A DNA stretch of 64,000 nucleotides from BM506 sp031581485 (GCA_031581485.1 JAVLBA010000004.1:6279-70278), one strand, 5' to 3'. Shown: positions 25,178 through 34,517, counted from the first letter of the stretch. Translations and numbers: made by a program. Notes: a model not told the origin generated them from the letters alone.

Positions 25178-25909
25178 TCAAATAATGCCGTGTTTTTTGA
25201 GAAGGTTACGCTCTTTGCCGGAAAACTCCATGGTGGCAAAGAGATCAGGCCGTCTGTTTTTTGTCTTGGTCACGGCCTGCAGCCAGCGCCACTGCTCAAT
25301 CTTGGCGTGATCGCCAGAGAGCAGAATCGCCGGCACCTCCTGATCGGCAAAGAGGCGCGGCCTGGTATATTGCGGATACTTGAGGCTGCCCCGGCTGAAG
25401 GTATCACCACTCACCGATTCCGCACAGCCCAGAACCCCGGGCAAAAGCCTGGTCACGGCGTCAATGATGATCATGGCCCCCAACTCGCCACCGGTAAGGA
25501 TATAGTCACCGATGGAAATCTCTTCATCCACCTGCTGATCAATATAACGCTGGTCAACGCCCTCGTACCGTCCGCAGACCAGGATCAGCTGCTCCAGGCC
25601 GGCAAATTCTTCCGCCACCTTCTGGTCAAAACGGCGCCCCTGGGGACTCAGCAGCACGACCTTGCCGCTTCCTGCCCCCCGCACCTGGTTGGTGGCAGCG
25701 GTGAGGGGTTCCGGCTTCATGACCATGCCTTCCCCGCCGCCAAAGGGGCGGTCATCGGTCATGGCATGCTTATCCGTGGCAAAATCACGGATATTGGTGA
25801 TCACAACCTCGATCTTGCCATCCTGTCGGGCCCGGCGGATGATCCCTTCCTCTAAAGGGGAGGTAAGCAGGTCCGGAAAGATGGTGAGGACATCAAAACG
25901 GAGACTCAT
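25178..25909 (-). CDS. trmD: tRNA (guanine-N1-)-methyltransferase
   Basis: Makes m1G37 in tRNAs, preventing frameshifting. The 243-residue SPOUT protein has FDVLTIFPDLL at the start, the DDRPFGGGEGMVMKPEPL loop and the trefoil-knot region LILVCGRYEGVDQRYI followed by IGDYILTGGELGAMI. Its ATG overlaps the rimM stop by 4 bases. Confidence 0.97.
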   Translation of the reverse strand: MSLRFDVLTIFPDLLTSPLEEGIIRRARQDGKIEVVITNIRDFATDKHAMTDDRPFGGGEGMVMKPEPLTAATNQVRGAGSGKVVLLSPQGRRFDQKVAEEFAGLEQLILVCGRYEGVDQRYIDQQVDEEISIGDYILTGGELGAMIIIDAVTRLLPGVLGCAESVSGDTFSRGSLKYPQYTRPRLFADQEVPAILLSGDHAKIEQWRWLQAVTKTKNRRPDLFATMEFSGKERNLLKKHGII

Positions 25910-26448
25910 TGTGCGCGGTTGATATCACGGAAACCAGGGGGCAGATCAACAATGATCCCTGCCGGCCCGATTTCCACCACAAATTCCGGCCCACTGGGGA
26001 TGAGCATCTCCTCCCCATCCTGCTGAACCACCATCAACTCGGTGCCGCCGGCGGTCAACAGAGAGGTGAGGTTGCCCAGGGAGTTGCCCTCCAGGTCCTT
26101 CACCTCCGCGCCCATGACCTCATGCCAATAAAACTCATCAGCGGCCAAAGGGGCGAGGGCCTCCTCAGCCACCCAGACCTGGCAGCCCACCAGGGCCTCA
26201 GCGCCGTTGCGGTCAGCCACTCCGGCCAGGGCCACCACGGCAACATTGCCCTGGCTCCGAAAAGAGGTCACTTTATAATCCAGGGGCTGTCCCTGGTCGG
26301 CAATCAGGACAAGCTCGGAGTAGTCGCGGAAATTCTCCGGCTGGCCCGAGAGGCTGTGGATCCTCACCTCACCGCGGATGCCTTGCGGTTTGGTGATGAC
26401 GCCCACATGGATCAGACCTGGAGGTCCTGTCACCTTGCCACCTGCCAT
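25906..26448 (-). CDS. rimM: Ribosome maturation factor RimM
   Basis: Binds S19 and helps assemble the 30S head. It is a 180-residue protein with the N-terminal RimM barrel (VGVITKPQGIRGEVRIHSL) and the C-terminal PRC barrel (DEFYWHEVMGAEV, then EMLIPSGPEFVVEI). It starts 3 bases after khpA and is coupled to trmD. Confidence 0.95.
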   Translation of the reverse strand: MAGGKVTGPPGLIHVGVITKPQGIRGEVRIHSLSGQPENFRDYSELVLIADQGQPLDYKVTSFRSQGNVAVVALAGVADRNGAEALVGCQVWVAEEALAPLAADEFYWHEVMGAEVKDLEGNSLGNLTSLLTAGGTELMVVQQDGEEMLIPSGPEFVVEIGPAGIIVDLPPGFRDINRAQ

Positions 26449-26451
26449 CTG

Positions 26452-26688
26452 CTATTCAACAATTTCCAGCCGGATATCCTTGCCGCTGCCGGCAGTGGCC
26501 GCAGCCAGCAACGAGCGCATGGCCCGGGCGGTACGGCCCTGCTTGCCGATCACCTTGCCCAGATCATCCGGCGCCACGCGCAGCTCTATGGTCCGGGCCT
26601 CATCCTGGTCAATTTCCTTGACCTCCACACTGGCCGGGTCTTCCACCAGGGCCGTGGCTATATAGCGAATGAGTTCAAGTTCCTGCAT
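26452..26688 (-). CDS. khpA: KH-domain RNA-binding protein KhpA/YlqC
   Basis: Small 78-residue RNA-binding protein with one KH domain; the GxxG loop is GKVIGKQGRTARAMR. KhpA proteins bind many RNAs and act with KhpB in some species. Its ATG follows the rpsP stop directly (TAAATG), the usual place between rpsP and rimM. Confidence 0.93.
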   Translation of the reverse strand: MQELELIRYIATALVEDPASVEVKEIDQDEARTIELRVAPDDLGKVIGKQGRTARAMRSLLAAATAGSGKDIRLEIVE

Positions 26689-26931
26689 TTATTCGGCAAC
26701 AACCTTGGCTATCAGGCTTTTGACGGTGGTGGAGGGGGTAGCGCCCCGGCCAAGCCAATGCTGCAGCTTTTCCTGATTGATGGTGACTGCTGCCGGATCC
26801 TGCATGGGGTCATAGGTGCCCACTACATCCAGGAATTTACCATCACGGGGGGCCTCAGAGTTTGCCGCCACAATGCGGTAAAAGGGCTTTTTCTTCTTAC
26901 CCATTCTGGTCAAACGAATTTTTACAGCCAT
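26689..26931 (-). CDS. rpsP: 30S ribosomal protein S16
   Basis: Small-subunit assembly protein of 80 residues, MAVKIRLTRMGKKKKPFYRI to the C-terminal TTVKSLIAKVVAE. AAGGAG lies 6 bases before the ATG at 26931; the upstream extension to 27066 is not coding-like. Confidence 0.96.
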   Translation of the reverse strand: MAVKIRLTRMGKKKKPFYRIVAANSEAPRDGKFLDVVGTYDPMQDPAAVTINQEKLQHWLGRGATPSTTVKSLIAKVVAE

Positions 26932-27071
26932 GTTCTTCTCCTTAAAAAGAGCGTTTTCCAGGGAGCAATGGCCAAGACCACCTGTCCAGCCGAAACCATC
27001 CACCCAAAAACCCTTTATTTTATAATACAATCTATCTTTGTTATTGGTTAAAGAAGCGCCAACCACCGCCT

Positions 27072-28436
27072 CTATCTCATTAATCCCTTGGGTCGCTTGC
27101 GCTTCTTCTTGCCGCCGGCCATGGCAGGGCCACCACCCACCTTGCCCTTCATCTTCTGCATCATCTTGAGCATTTCGGTGTAGCTTTTGAGCACCTTGTT
27201 GACATCCTGTACCGTGGTGCCGCTGCCCCGGGCAATACGCTGCCTGCGGCTGGCGGTGATGATCTGATGTTTGCGCCGTTCCTCGGCAGTCATGGAGCGG
27301 ATAACCGCCTCCACCTTGCCCAGTTCCTTTTCATCAGGCTTCTGCATATTCTGCATCTGCTTCATGCGGTTCAGGCCTGGGATCATCCCCATGATCTGCT
27401 CCAGGGAACCCATTTTCTTGATCTGCTGGATCTGATCGAGAAAATCCTCCAGGGTGAAGGCATCCCTGCTGATCTTCCTGGCCAGCTGGTCGGCCTGCTT
27501 CTTGTCGACAACCTCTTCCGCCTTTTCAATGAGGGTGAGAAGGTCGCCCATGCCCAGGATACGGGAAGCCACCCGGTCAGGATGAAAAACCTCCAGGGCG
27601 TCAAGCTCTTCACCAACCCCGACAAACTTGATGGGGCGCTGGGTCACCTTTTTGATGGAAAGCGCTGCACCGCCGCGGGCATCGCCCTCCATCTTGGTGA
27701 GCAGGACACCGGAGATGGCCAGATCCTGATTAAATTTTTCGGCAACCGTAACCGCATCCTGACCCGTCATGGCATCTGCCACAAAGAGGATCTCTGCCGG
27801 GTTTACCGCTGCCTTGATATTCCCCAGCTCAGCCATGAGCGTTTCATCAACATGGAGACGACCGGCCGTATCAATGAGCAGGGTGTCGTAATTGTTGTTG
27901 ACGGCCGCCTTTACGGCATTCCTGGCAATGGCCACCGGATCCTGATCCGCGGTGGAGGGATGGACCGGAATGGCCAGGCTCTCGCCCAGGATGGTGAGCT
28001 GCTGGATAGCGGCAGGCCGATAGACGTCCGCCGGGACCAGGTAGGGACGCCTCCCCTGCTTCTTTAATAATTTTGCCAGCTTACCGGCAGAGGTCGTCTT
28101 ACCGGAACCCTGCAGACCCACCAGCATGATAATGGCCGGCCCTTTGCCGCCCAGCTGCAGGGGCGCAGCCTCGCCGCCCAGGAGCTCCACCAGCTCATCA
28201 TGGACGATCTTGACCACTTGCTGGCCAGGTGAAAGGCTTTCCGTGACCTCATGGCCCACCGCCTTCTTCTCGATGGTGGCGATAAAATCCTTGACCACCT
28301 TGAAGTTGACGTCGGCCTCCAGCAGGGCCATACGCACTTCTTTCAGGGCTTCCTGAATATTCTTCTCAGAGAGCTTGCCGTGGCCGCGCAGGTCGCGGAA
28401 CACTTTATTGAGGCGATCGGAAAGATTATCAAACAT
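27072..28436 (-). CDS. ffh: Signal recognition particle protein Ffh
   Basis: GTPase that binds 4.5S RNA and signal sequences for co-translational targeting to the membrane. The N domain, the G domain (GLQGSGKTTSAGKLAKLL, DTAGRLH, TKMEGDARGG) and the methionine-rich M domain (QIMGMIPGLNRMKQMQNMQ, then RRQRIARGSGTTVQDV) are all in place. 454 residues is the usual size. First gene of the ffh-rpsP-khpA-rimM-trmD unit. Confidence 0.97.
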   Translation of the reverse strand: MFDNLSDRLNKVFRDLRGHGKLSEKNIQEALKEVRMALLEADVNFKVVKDFIATIEKKAVGHEVTESLSPGQQVVKIVHDELVELLGGEAAPLQLGGKGPAIIMLVGLQGSGKTTSAGKLAKLLKKQGRRPYLVPADVYRPAAIQQLTILGESLAIPVHPSTADQDPVAIARNAVKAAVNNNYDTLLIDTAGRLHVDETLMAELGNIKAAVNPAEILFVADAMTGQDAVTVAEKFNQDLAISGVLLTKMEGDARGGAALSIKKVTQRPIKFVGVGEELDALEVFHPDRVASRILGMGDLLTLIEKAEEVVDKKQADQLARKISRDAFTLEDFLDQIQQIKKMGSLEQIMGMIPGLNRMKQMQNMQKPDEKELGKVEAVIRSMTAEERRKHQIITASRRQRIARGSGTTVQDVNKVLKSYTEMLKMMQKMKGKVGGGPAMAGGKKKRKRPKGLMR

Positions 28437-28531
28437 TTTATTTTATAGGCACTGTCTGTCAGAAGCTGCAATTAACAGGAGATGGGGCCACGCCCAGGGC
28501 GCACCCATACACCTGAATATGGAAACAGGAG

Positions 28532-28560
28532 AAATTACTTGGTCTGCCTTTGGATGTCAA
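28532..28560 (-). promoter_or_regulatory. Sigma-70 promoter of the ffh operon
   Basis: TTGACA (28555-28560) and TAATTT (28532-28537) are 17 bases apart on the minus strand, about 95 bases before ffh. The remainder of the 300-base gap to fabD shows no gene; a short GGGGG/CCCCC hairpin lies near 28605-28622. Confidence 0.6.
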
Positions 28561-28737
28561 GTTTTTAAAGGGACTCCCCAGGCGCCGCCGCCCCACCTCT
28601 TTTTGGGGGATCTATCGCCCCCTTGACGGCCAACCCGAACGCTTTACCCTTGCCACAACCTGCCGCCTCCCCAAAGCTGTTTTTTCCCCCGCAGCAGAGA
28701 GGAGACGGCCTCAGGACCCGGGGTGATGGCAGAGCTG

Positions 28738-29673
28738 TTAGATCTTTTCCAGACAGGCGGCCAAGGTGGCTGGATCCTCCACCTGCAGACAGGTGCAGTT
28801 ATGACCCGGGGGCAGCACTTTTTTCATCAGGCCGGTGAGCACCTTCTTGGGCCCCACCTCGATGAAGGTGGTGGCGCCCTGGTGGTACATGGCCATGATG
28901 ATCTCATACCACCTGACCATGGCGGCAATCTGCTGGCTCATCATGGCGCGGATGAGCTGGGGATCCGTCTCCGGGGCGGCAGTGACATTGAAGAGCATGG
29001 TGGCCCGGGGCGGGCTGAAGGTCACCCCGGCCATGGCCTTTTCAAAATCGGCAATGGCCCCGGCCACCAGCCGGGAATGCCAGGCGCCGCTCACCGGCAG
29101 GGCAATGGCCTTGCCGCCCTTTTGCGCCGCCAGGACGCCCACCGCCTCCACCGCCTCCCTGACCCCGGAAATGACGATCTGCTGGGCCGAGTTATAGTTG
29201 GCGATTGTCACCTCTCCCTTCTCCCGGCAGGCGGCAACAAGCCCCTCCACCTCCTCGATGCCCAGCTTCAAGATGGCGCTCATGGCACCGGGATTGGCCC
29301 GGGCCTCCCGCTCCATGAGCCGGCCCCTTTCGGTGACCAGCTGCAGGGCGTCCTCAGCGGAAAGGACGCCGGCGGCCTGGAGGGCGGCATATTCCCCCAG
29401 GGAATGGCCGGCAAAGAAATCACCCTTAACGCCGGCCTTGGCCAGGGCCTGCCAGCAGATAAGATTGAGCACGGTCACTGCCGGCTGCAGATGGAGGGTA
29501 CGGGTGAGCTCCTCCAGGGGGCCCTGCAGGCACAGCTTCTTCAGGGGGAAGCCGGAAATCTCTTCGGCCTTGGCCATCAGGGCCTGGGCATCGCTGTCTG
29601 TATCAAGAAAATCCCTGCCCATGCCGACAAACTGCGAGCCCTGGCCGGGAAAGAGAATTGCTGTTTTCGCCAT
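28738..29673 (-). CDS. fabD: Malonyl CoA-acyl carrier protein transacylase
   Basis: Loads malonyl groups onto ACP for fatty-acid synthesis. The 311-residue protein has LFPGQGSQFVGMG at the start and the nucleophile elbow GHSLGE with Ser91; the partner histidine lies in VSGAWHSRL and the conserved Q in YNSAQQIV. No other fab gene follows; it stands between ffh and lspA. Confidence 0.96.
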   Translation of the reverse strand: MAKTAILFPGQGSQFVGMGRDFLDTDSDAQALMAKAEEISGFPLKKLCLQGPLEELTRTLHLQPAVTVLNLICWQALAKAGVKGDFFAGHSLGEYAALQAAGVLSAEDALQLVTERGRLMEREARANPGAMSAILKLGIEEVEGLVAACREKGEVTIANYNSAQQIVISGVREAVEAVGVLAAQKGGKAIALPVSGAWHSRLVAGAIADFEKAMAGVTFSPPRATMLFNVTAAPETDPQLIRAMMSQQIAAMVRWYEIIMAMYHQGATTFIEVGPKKVLTGLMKKVLPPGHNCTCLQVEDPATLAACLEKI

Positions 29674-29713
29674 TTTTCTACTCCTTGTGCAGTGAGATCA
29701 AGCGGGGAAAGAA

Positions 29714-30238
29714 TTATATTTTGTCCGGGTTGCCGTCCCGCAGGTTCCGGTAGAGAAACAGCCCCACCCCTATACAGATGGCGGAATCAGCCACATTGAA
29801 GGCGGGCCAGTGATACCCGGCCAGATAAAAGTCGAGGAAATCCACCACAGAGCCAAAACGGAGGCGATCAATGAGGTTGCCCACCGCGCCGCCGGCGATC
29901 AGACCCAGGGCTACGGTATAGGCCCTGTTCTTCAGGCAGTACTGCTTGAACAACACCAGGATAAAGGCCAGGGCGCCCACGGCCACGGCAATAAAGAACC
30001 ACTTTTTCCAGGCGCCCTCCGCCGAGGCGAGCAGGCTGAAGGCGGCGCCGCTGTTATGGAGATAGACCAGGTTGAAAAAGCCGGGGATCACCTCCCGCAG
30101 CTCATGGAGCCTGAAGCTCTCCATAATCCACCATTTCGTGGCCTGATCCAGGGCCACCACCCCCCAGAGGATGGAGAGCATGGAGTAGAAGCGGCGCATG
30201 GCCAGATTGACATGAGACGGGGGTACTTGAGATGCCAT
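29714..30238 (-). CDS. lspA: Lipoprotein signal peptidase
   Basis: Inner-membrane aspartyl protease that cuts prolipoproteins before the lipidated cysteine. Four hydrophobic segments are visible, and the catalytic aspartates lie in GGAVGNLIDRLRFGSVVDF and FNVADSAICIGV. Starts at 30238 (174 residues) and 30199 fit the family; the frame running to 30355 overlaps ileS and is unlikely. It follows ileS, a widespread pairing. Confidence 0.93.
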   Translation of the reverse strand: MASQVPPSHVNLAMRRFYSMLSILWGVVALDQATKWWIMESFRLHELREVIPGFFNLVYLHNSGAAFSLLASAEGAWKKWFFIAVAVGALAFILVLFKQYCLKNRAYTVALGLIAGGAVGNLIDRLRFGSVVDFLDFYLAGYHWPAFNVADSAICIGVGLFLYRNLRDGNPDKI

Positions 30239-30315
30239 AGTTTTTTCAAAAGGGCTGAGAGGGGAGCAATGGACAGGGATGAGCGCGGCCGGCCTCCCTC
30301 CCTTATGTCTCGCTC

Positions 30316-33105
30316 TTATACAAGTTCGTTGATAACCCCGAGGCAGCGGCTGCACAGGGTGGGATGCGCGCCATCAGCACCAACCGTGGTGCTGCGGGTC
30401 CAGCACCGCTCACATTTATCGCCGCTGGCCGGTCTGACCAGCAGATGAAGGCCGTCCACCTCCTGGCAGGCCACGGCGCCAACAGGCGGCACCTCTGCCC
30501 GGGTCAGGACGGAGACATTGGAGATCCTCTCCAGGGTCTGCCATTTATCGGCCAGAAAAGCGACCAGCTCAGGGCCGGCGGTGAGTACCACCTCGGCCTC
30601 CAGGGGATGGCCGATCACCTTGTCACGGCGGGCCGCCTCCAGGACCCTGGTAATCTCGCCCCGCACCTCCTGCAGACGTTTCCAGGTGGCATGCAGCTCA
30701 TCCTGGAGATAGGCGTCGTTCTCCTCGGGAAAGAGGGCAATGAAGATATTCTCCTCCCGATCGGCATCGGCGGGCAGATACTCCCACGACTCCACCGCCG
30801 TAAAGGTGGCCACCGGCGCCATCAGCTTGAGCATGCCCACCAGGATCTCGTACAGCACGGTCTGGGCGGAACGGCGCAGACGGGAGGCGGGGAGCTCCGA
30901 ATAGAGACGGTCCTTGAGGATATCCAGGTAGAAATTACTCATGGTCACGGTGCAGAATTGGTGGAGACCATGGAAGACGTGGTGAAACTCATAGGCATCA
31001 TAGCCGTTGCGGACCCGGCGCTTCATGCGCTCATACTGGGCCAGGGCCCAGCAATCCAGCTCCTCCATCTCGGCAAAGGCCACCGTATCGGTGGCGGGAT
31101 TAAAATCTCCGAGATTGCTGAGCAGATAGCGGATAGTGTTTCTGATCTTGCGATAGGCATCGGCGAGCTGCTTCAGCATCTCTTTGGAGATCTTGATCTC
31201 GTCGCTGTAATCTTCGGAGGAGACCCAGAGACGCAGGATCTCGGCCCCGTACTCCTTGATGATCTCTTCAGGGGCGATGACATTGCCCACGGACTTGGAC
31301 ATCTTCCGGCCGTTCTTGTCCACCACAAAGCCGTGAGTGAGCACGCTCTTGTAGGGGGCAGTACCCCGGGTTCCCACCGAGGCCAGCAGGGAGCTCTGGA
31401 ACCAGCCGCGATGCTGGTCTGAACCCTCCAGGTAGAGATCGGCAGGGGTGGGCAGACCGCGCTCCTCGAGCACGGCGGCATAGCTGACCCCGGAATCAAA
31501 CCAGACGTCCAGAATATCTTCTTCCTTCTTGAACTCGGTGGAGCCGCAGCTGCCGCACACCGCGTCCTTACCGAGAAAAATGCTGACATCATGGATAAAC
31601 CAGGCATCAGCCCCCTCCTGCCGGAAGAGCTCGTCAATGCGGTCGTTCACCTGGTCGGTGTTCATGATCTGGCCGCATTTTTCGCAGAGAATAGCGGTGA
31701 TGGGCACTCCCCAGGCCCGTTGCCGGGAGAGGCACCAGTCAGGCCGGTTCTCCACCATGCCGTGGATGCGCTCCATCCCCCAGCTCGGCGTCCAGGCCAC
31801 TTCCTTGATGGCGGCCAGGGCCTTGTCGCGGAGCTGGTTGCTCTCCATGCCGATGAACCACTGTTCCGTGGCCCGGAAGATCACCGGTTTCCGGCAGCGC
31901 CAGCAATGGGGATAACTGTGGCTCATCTCTTTTTGGGCCAGCAGATGACCGCTCGCCGCTAGATCCTCGCAGATCAGCAGATTGGCATCCCTGATATGCA
32001 TGCCGGCATAGGCGCCCGCCTCTTCGGTGAAAACACCCTGGTCGTCCACCGGGCTCAGCACCTCCAGATCATAGTTGAGGCCGGTGATGTAATCCTCGCG
32101 GCCATGACCGGGGGCGGTGTGGACACAGCCGGTACCCGTCTCCAGGGTGACGTAATCGGCCAGAACGATCTGGGAGTGGCGGGCCAGGAAAGGATGCCGG
32201 CAGCGGCGGCCTTCCAGAAGACGGCCAGAAAAAACGGCGAGCTCCCGGTACTCCTCCAGGCCAAAGACGGCCATGGCCTTTTCCACCAGGGCCTGGGCCA
32301 TGATCAGCACCTCGCCGTTCACCTCCACGGCGGCGTAATCAAACTGGGGATGGAGGGCCACCCCCATATTGGCGGGCAGGGTCCAGGGGGTGGTGGTCCA
32401 GATCACCACCGAACTCTTTTTGCCGGCCAGCTCCGGGATAAGATCACCCAGATCCTGCTCCACCTCGAATTTGACATAGATGGAGTGGGAGGTGTGGTCG
32501 TCATACTCCACCTCGGCCTCAGCCAGGGCAGTGACACAGGAAGAGCACCAGTAGACCGGCTTTTTGCTGCGCACCACGGAGCCGTTCATCAGAAAACGGT
32601 TGAACTCCCGGGCAATGGCCGCCTCGTAGGAATAATGGATGGTGAGATAGGGGTTGTCCCAGTCCGCCAGCACCCCGAAACGCTGAAACTCCGCCTTCTG
32701 GGTCTTCACCCATTTTTCGGCATATTTGCGGCAGGCGGCCCGGAAAGAGAGCTTGGGCACCTCCTTCTTCTTGGCCCCCATCTCCTTGTCGACATTGAGC
32801 TCAATGGGCAGGCCATGACAGTCCCAGCCCGGCACAAAGGGGGCGTGAAAGCCTGCCATGCGGCGGGACTTGAGGATAATATCCTTTAAGATCTTGTTAA
32901 AGGCATGGCCCATGTGGAGATGCCCATTGGCATAGGGAGGGCCGTCATGGAGGATATAGAGAGGCCGCTGCCGGGTGGCCTCCTGGACCTGGGCGTAGAG
33001 ATCATCCTTTTGCCATTTTTTCAAATATGCAGGCTCTTTCTGGGTGAGATTGGCCTTCATTTTAAAATTTGTTGCTGGCAGGTTCAGGGTTTCCCTGTAA
33101 TCCAT
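30316..33105 (-). CDS. ileS: Isoleucyl-tRNA synthetase
   Basis: Class I synthetase of 929 residues. The ATP motifs are PPYANGHLHMGHAF (HIGH variant HMGH) and GRKMSKSVGNV (KMSKS). The editing (CP1) domain is present and the C-terminal zinc site is visible as CERCWTR with CSRC at the end. GGAG lies 8 bases before the ATG at 33105. Overall it is the standard bacterial form. Confidence 0.97.
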   Translation of the reverse strand: MDYRETLNLPATNFKMKANLTQKEPAYLKKWQKDDLYAQVQEATRQRPLYILHDGPPYANGHLHMGHAFNKILKDIILKSRRMAGFHAPFVPGWDCHGLPIELNVDKEMGAKKKEVPKLSFRAACRKYAEKWVKTQKAEFQRFGVLADWDNPYLTIHYSYEAAIAREFNRFLMNGSVVRSKKPVYWCSSCVTALAEAEVEYDDHTSHSIYVKFEVEQDLGDLIPELAGKKSSVVIWTTTPWTLPANMGVALHPQFDYAAVEVNGEVLIMAQALVEKAMAVFGLEEYRELAVFSGRLLEGRRCRHPFLARHSQIVLADYVTLETGTGCVHTAPGHGREDYITGLNYDLEVLSPVDDQGVFTEEAGAYAGMHIRDANLLICEDLAASGHLLAQKEMSHSYPHCWRCRKPVIFRATEQWFIGMESNQLRDKALAAIKEVAWTPSWGMERIHGMVENRPDWCLSRQRAWGVPITAILCEKCGQIMNTDQVNDRIDELFRQEGADAWFIHDVSIFLGKDAVCGSCGSTEFKKEEDILDVWFDSGVSYAAVLEERGLPTPADLYLEGSDQHRGWFQSSLLASVGTRGTAPYKSVLTHGFVVDKNGRKMSKSVGNVIAPEEIIKEYGAEILRLWVSSEDYSDEIKISKEMLKQLADAYRKIRNTIRYLLSNLGDFNPATDTVAFAEMEELDCWALAQYERMKRRVRNGYDAYEFHHVFHGLHQFCTVTMSNFYLDILKDRLYSELPASRLRRSAQTVLYEILVGMLKLMAPVATFTAVESWEYLPADADREENIFIALFPEENDAYLQDELHATWKRLQEVRGEITRVLEAARRDKVIGHPLEAEVVLTAGPELVAFLADKWQTLERISNVSVLTRAEVPPVGAVACQEVDGLHLLVRPASGDKCERCWTRSTTVGADGAHPTLCSRCLGVINELV

Positions 33106-33202
33106 AAAATCATCTCCATGAGAAAATATCCGCACGACCTCGACATGGGCCGGGTTTGCACTGTAAAAATGGCCTGCCCCTAAGGGAGGACATAAACCCG
33201 CT

Positions 33203-33230
33203 AAAATACCAACTCCCCCTTTTCTTGCAA
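33203..33230 (-). promoter_or_regulatory. Putative sigma-70 promoter of ileS
   Basis: TTGCAA (33225-33230) and TATTTT (33203-33208) are 16 bases apart on the minus strand, about 100 bases upstream of ileS. No T-box-like structure was recognised in the leader. Confidence 0.5.
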
Positions 33231-33272
33231 GGGTTATGTGGCGAAAACGACCCGGAAGATGCGAAATAAGGA

Positions 33273-33350
33273 GTTGAGAAATAAGAAGTTAGCAGGTAAA
33301 CAAAAAAGAGGTAATTTTCAACATGGGCTTCCCCATTCTTATTTCTCAAC
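33273..33350. repeat. Inverted repeat with 15-bp perfect arms
   Basis: GTTGAGAAATAAGAA (33273-33287) and its exact complement TTCTTATTTCTCAAC (33336-33350) flank about 48 bases. It lies between divergent ileS and cooC. The sequence just after it (CCAGACATTCTCT) recurs near 57586. Confidence 0.65.
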
Positions 33351-33375
33351 TTCTTACTCCAGACATTCTCTAAAT

Positions 33376-34140
33376 ATGACCCCAAAAATAATAGCCATGG
33401 CCGGCAAGGGCGGCACCGGCAAGACCACCCTCTCGGCTCTGCTCATCAAATATCTGGTGAGCCGCCAGCAGACGCCCATCCTGGCCGTGGATGCCGACGC
33501 CAACGCCAACCTCAACGAACTGCTTGGCCTGGACATCGACATGACCATCGGCGCGATCAGACAGGAGCTGAAGGGCGATCTGCCCATAGGCATGACCCGC
33601 GACCAGTTCATGGAGATGAAGATCCAGCAGGCCATCATTGAAGAATCAGGCTATGACCTGCTGGTCATGGGCCAGCCGGACGCCCCGGGCTGCTACTGCG
33701 CGGCCAACCAGTACCTGGCCATGACCATGGAGCGGCTGGCCGGCAATTATCGCTACATCCTCGTCGACAACGAGGCGGGCATGGAGCACTTGAGCCGCCT
33801 CAACCTGCGGGTGATAGACTACCTGCTCATCGTCTCCGATCCTTCGGCCCGGGGCATCCTCACGGCCCGCCGCATTGCCGACATCACCACGCCGCTGGGG
33901 CTGGAGGTCAAAAACAAATACCTCATGGTCAACCGCACCCCCACCCCCCTTTCGCCGGAGCTGGAGGCCAAGATCAGCGAGGCCGTGGCCGACAGCCACC
34001 TGCCCTTAGGGGGCATCTTCCCAGCCAGTGACGAGCTTATCCAGCAGGAGATCAGGGGTGGCTCCTACCTTGAACTGGAGGAGGATGTGCCTGTGCTGCA
34101 GACCGCCTTTGCCGCCTTTGATAAGATTTTCAGTGAGTGA
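33376..34140 (+). CDS. cooC: CooC-type nickel-insertion ATPase (MinD/ParA fold)
   Basis: ATPase family that loads nickel into carbon monoxide dehydrogenase or related enzymes. The 254-residue protein starts MTPKIIAMAGKGGTGKTT, with a Walker A loop at residues 10-18 that carries the MinD-type signature lysine, DADANANLNELLG next, and the diagnostic Cys-x-Cys pair PGCYCAAN (Cys106, Cys108) that binds nickel at the CooC dimer interface. The frame extends upstream to 33238 through a repeat, which I exclude. No CODH or acetyl-CoA synthase gene is in the window. A fragment of its 3' end is duplicated at 34371-34424. Confidence 0.88.
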   Translation: MTPKIIAMAGKGGTGKTTLSALLIKYLVSRQQTPILAVDADANANLNELLGLDIDMTIGAIRQELKGDLPIGMTRDQFMEMKIQQAIIEESGYDLLVMGQPDAPGCYCAANQYLAMTMERLAGNYRYILVDNEAGMEHLSRLNLRVIDYLLIVSDPSARGILTARRIADITTPLGLEVKNKYLMVNRTPTPLSPELEAKISEAVADSHLPLGGIFPASDELIQQEIRGGSYLELEEDVPVLQTAFAAFDKIFSE

Positions 34141-34174
34141 TTTTTGCCACAGAATCCACGGAAAACAAAAAATA

Positions 34175-34243
34175 ACCACAGAGACACAGGGAGCACAGAG
34201 GTAACCCCGTTTGCAAAAAAGACTTTTCTGTGCACTCTGTGGT
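34175..34243. repeat. CACAGAG-type palindrome, copy A
   Basis: ACCACAGAGACACAGGGAGC and CTGTGCACTCTGTGGT form an imperfect foldback. It occupies the same relative place after cooC as the better palindrome at 34447-34508 does after the cooC fragment. Confidence 0.5.
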
Positions 34244-34256
34244 GAAAAATAAAAAA

Positions 34257-34293
34257 GAGCCCGTTGCGATTATCTCGCACCGGGCTCTTTTTA
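34257..34293. terminator. Bidirectional terminator after cooC
   Basis: GAGCCCG/CGGGCTC plus an inner TGCGA/TCGCA pair around a 5-base loop, with an A-run on the left and TTTTT on the right. It can stop transcripts from both strands. Confidence 0.85.
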
Positions 34294-34316
34294 TGTACAT
34301 CAGTATCTAACGACGT

Positions 34317-34373
34317 TTACCGCTTGCTATTGATCAGGTCATTGAGCATCTCATCCGTGGTGGTGATGATCTT
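34317..34373 (-). pseudogene. Duplicated 3' end of flgE
   Basis: These 57 bases match the flgE end at 34600-34656 in 55 positions and still read KIITTTDEMLNDLINSKR plus stop. Upstream of this the similarity to flgE ceases exactly where similarity to cooC begins. Confidence 0.85.
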
Positions 34374-34424
34374 ATCCAGCAGGAGGTCAGGGGCACATCC
34401 TACCTTGAGCTGGAATTGGTTTAA
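34371..34424 (+). pseudogene. Duplicated fragment of cooC
   Basis: From CTTATCCAGCAGGAG the sequence follows cooC 34036-34080 with 38 of 45 bases identical and keeps the reading frame (LIQQEVRGTSYLELEL), ending in a TAA at 34422-34424. It is joined to the flgE fragment through a shared CTT. Confidence 0.75.
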
Positions 34425-34446
34425 CCACTCCAGCTTCCATAAAAAA

Positions 34447-34508
34447 CACAAAGGCACAAAGACACAGAGAATTTTTTTAGCATCTCTTTGTGTCTTTGTG
34501 CCTTTGTG
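34447..34508. repeat. CACAAAGG-type palindrome, copy B
   Basis: CACAAAGGCACAAAGACACA (from 34447) pairs almost perfectly with TGTGTCTTTGTGCCTTTGTG (to 34508) across a short AT-rich loop. Only one base pair mismatch and a two-base insertion are seen. Confidence 0.75.
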
Positions 34509-34517
34509 GTGACGAGC

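Noticed and set aside
33106..33375. T-box riboswitch before ileS
   Set aside because: No specifier loop or T-box bulge sequence was found; the leader contains only a promoter and an unrelated inverted repeat.
34175..34508. CRISPR-like array from repeated CACAGAG/CACAAAGG units
   Set aside because: The units are two palindromes, not regularly spaced direct repeats with spacers.
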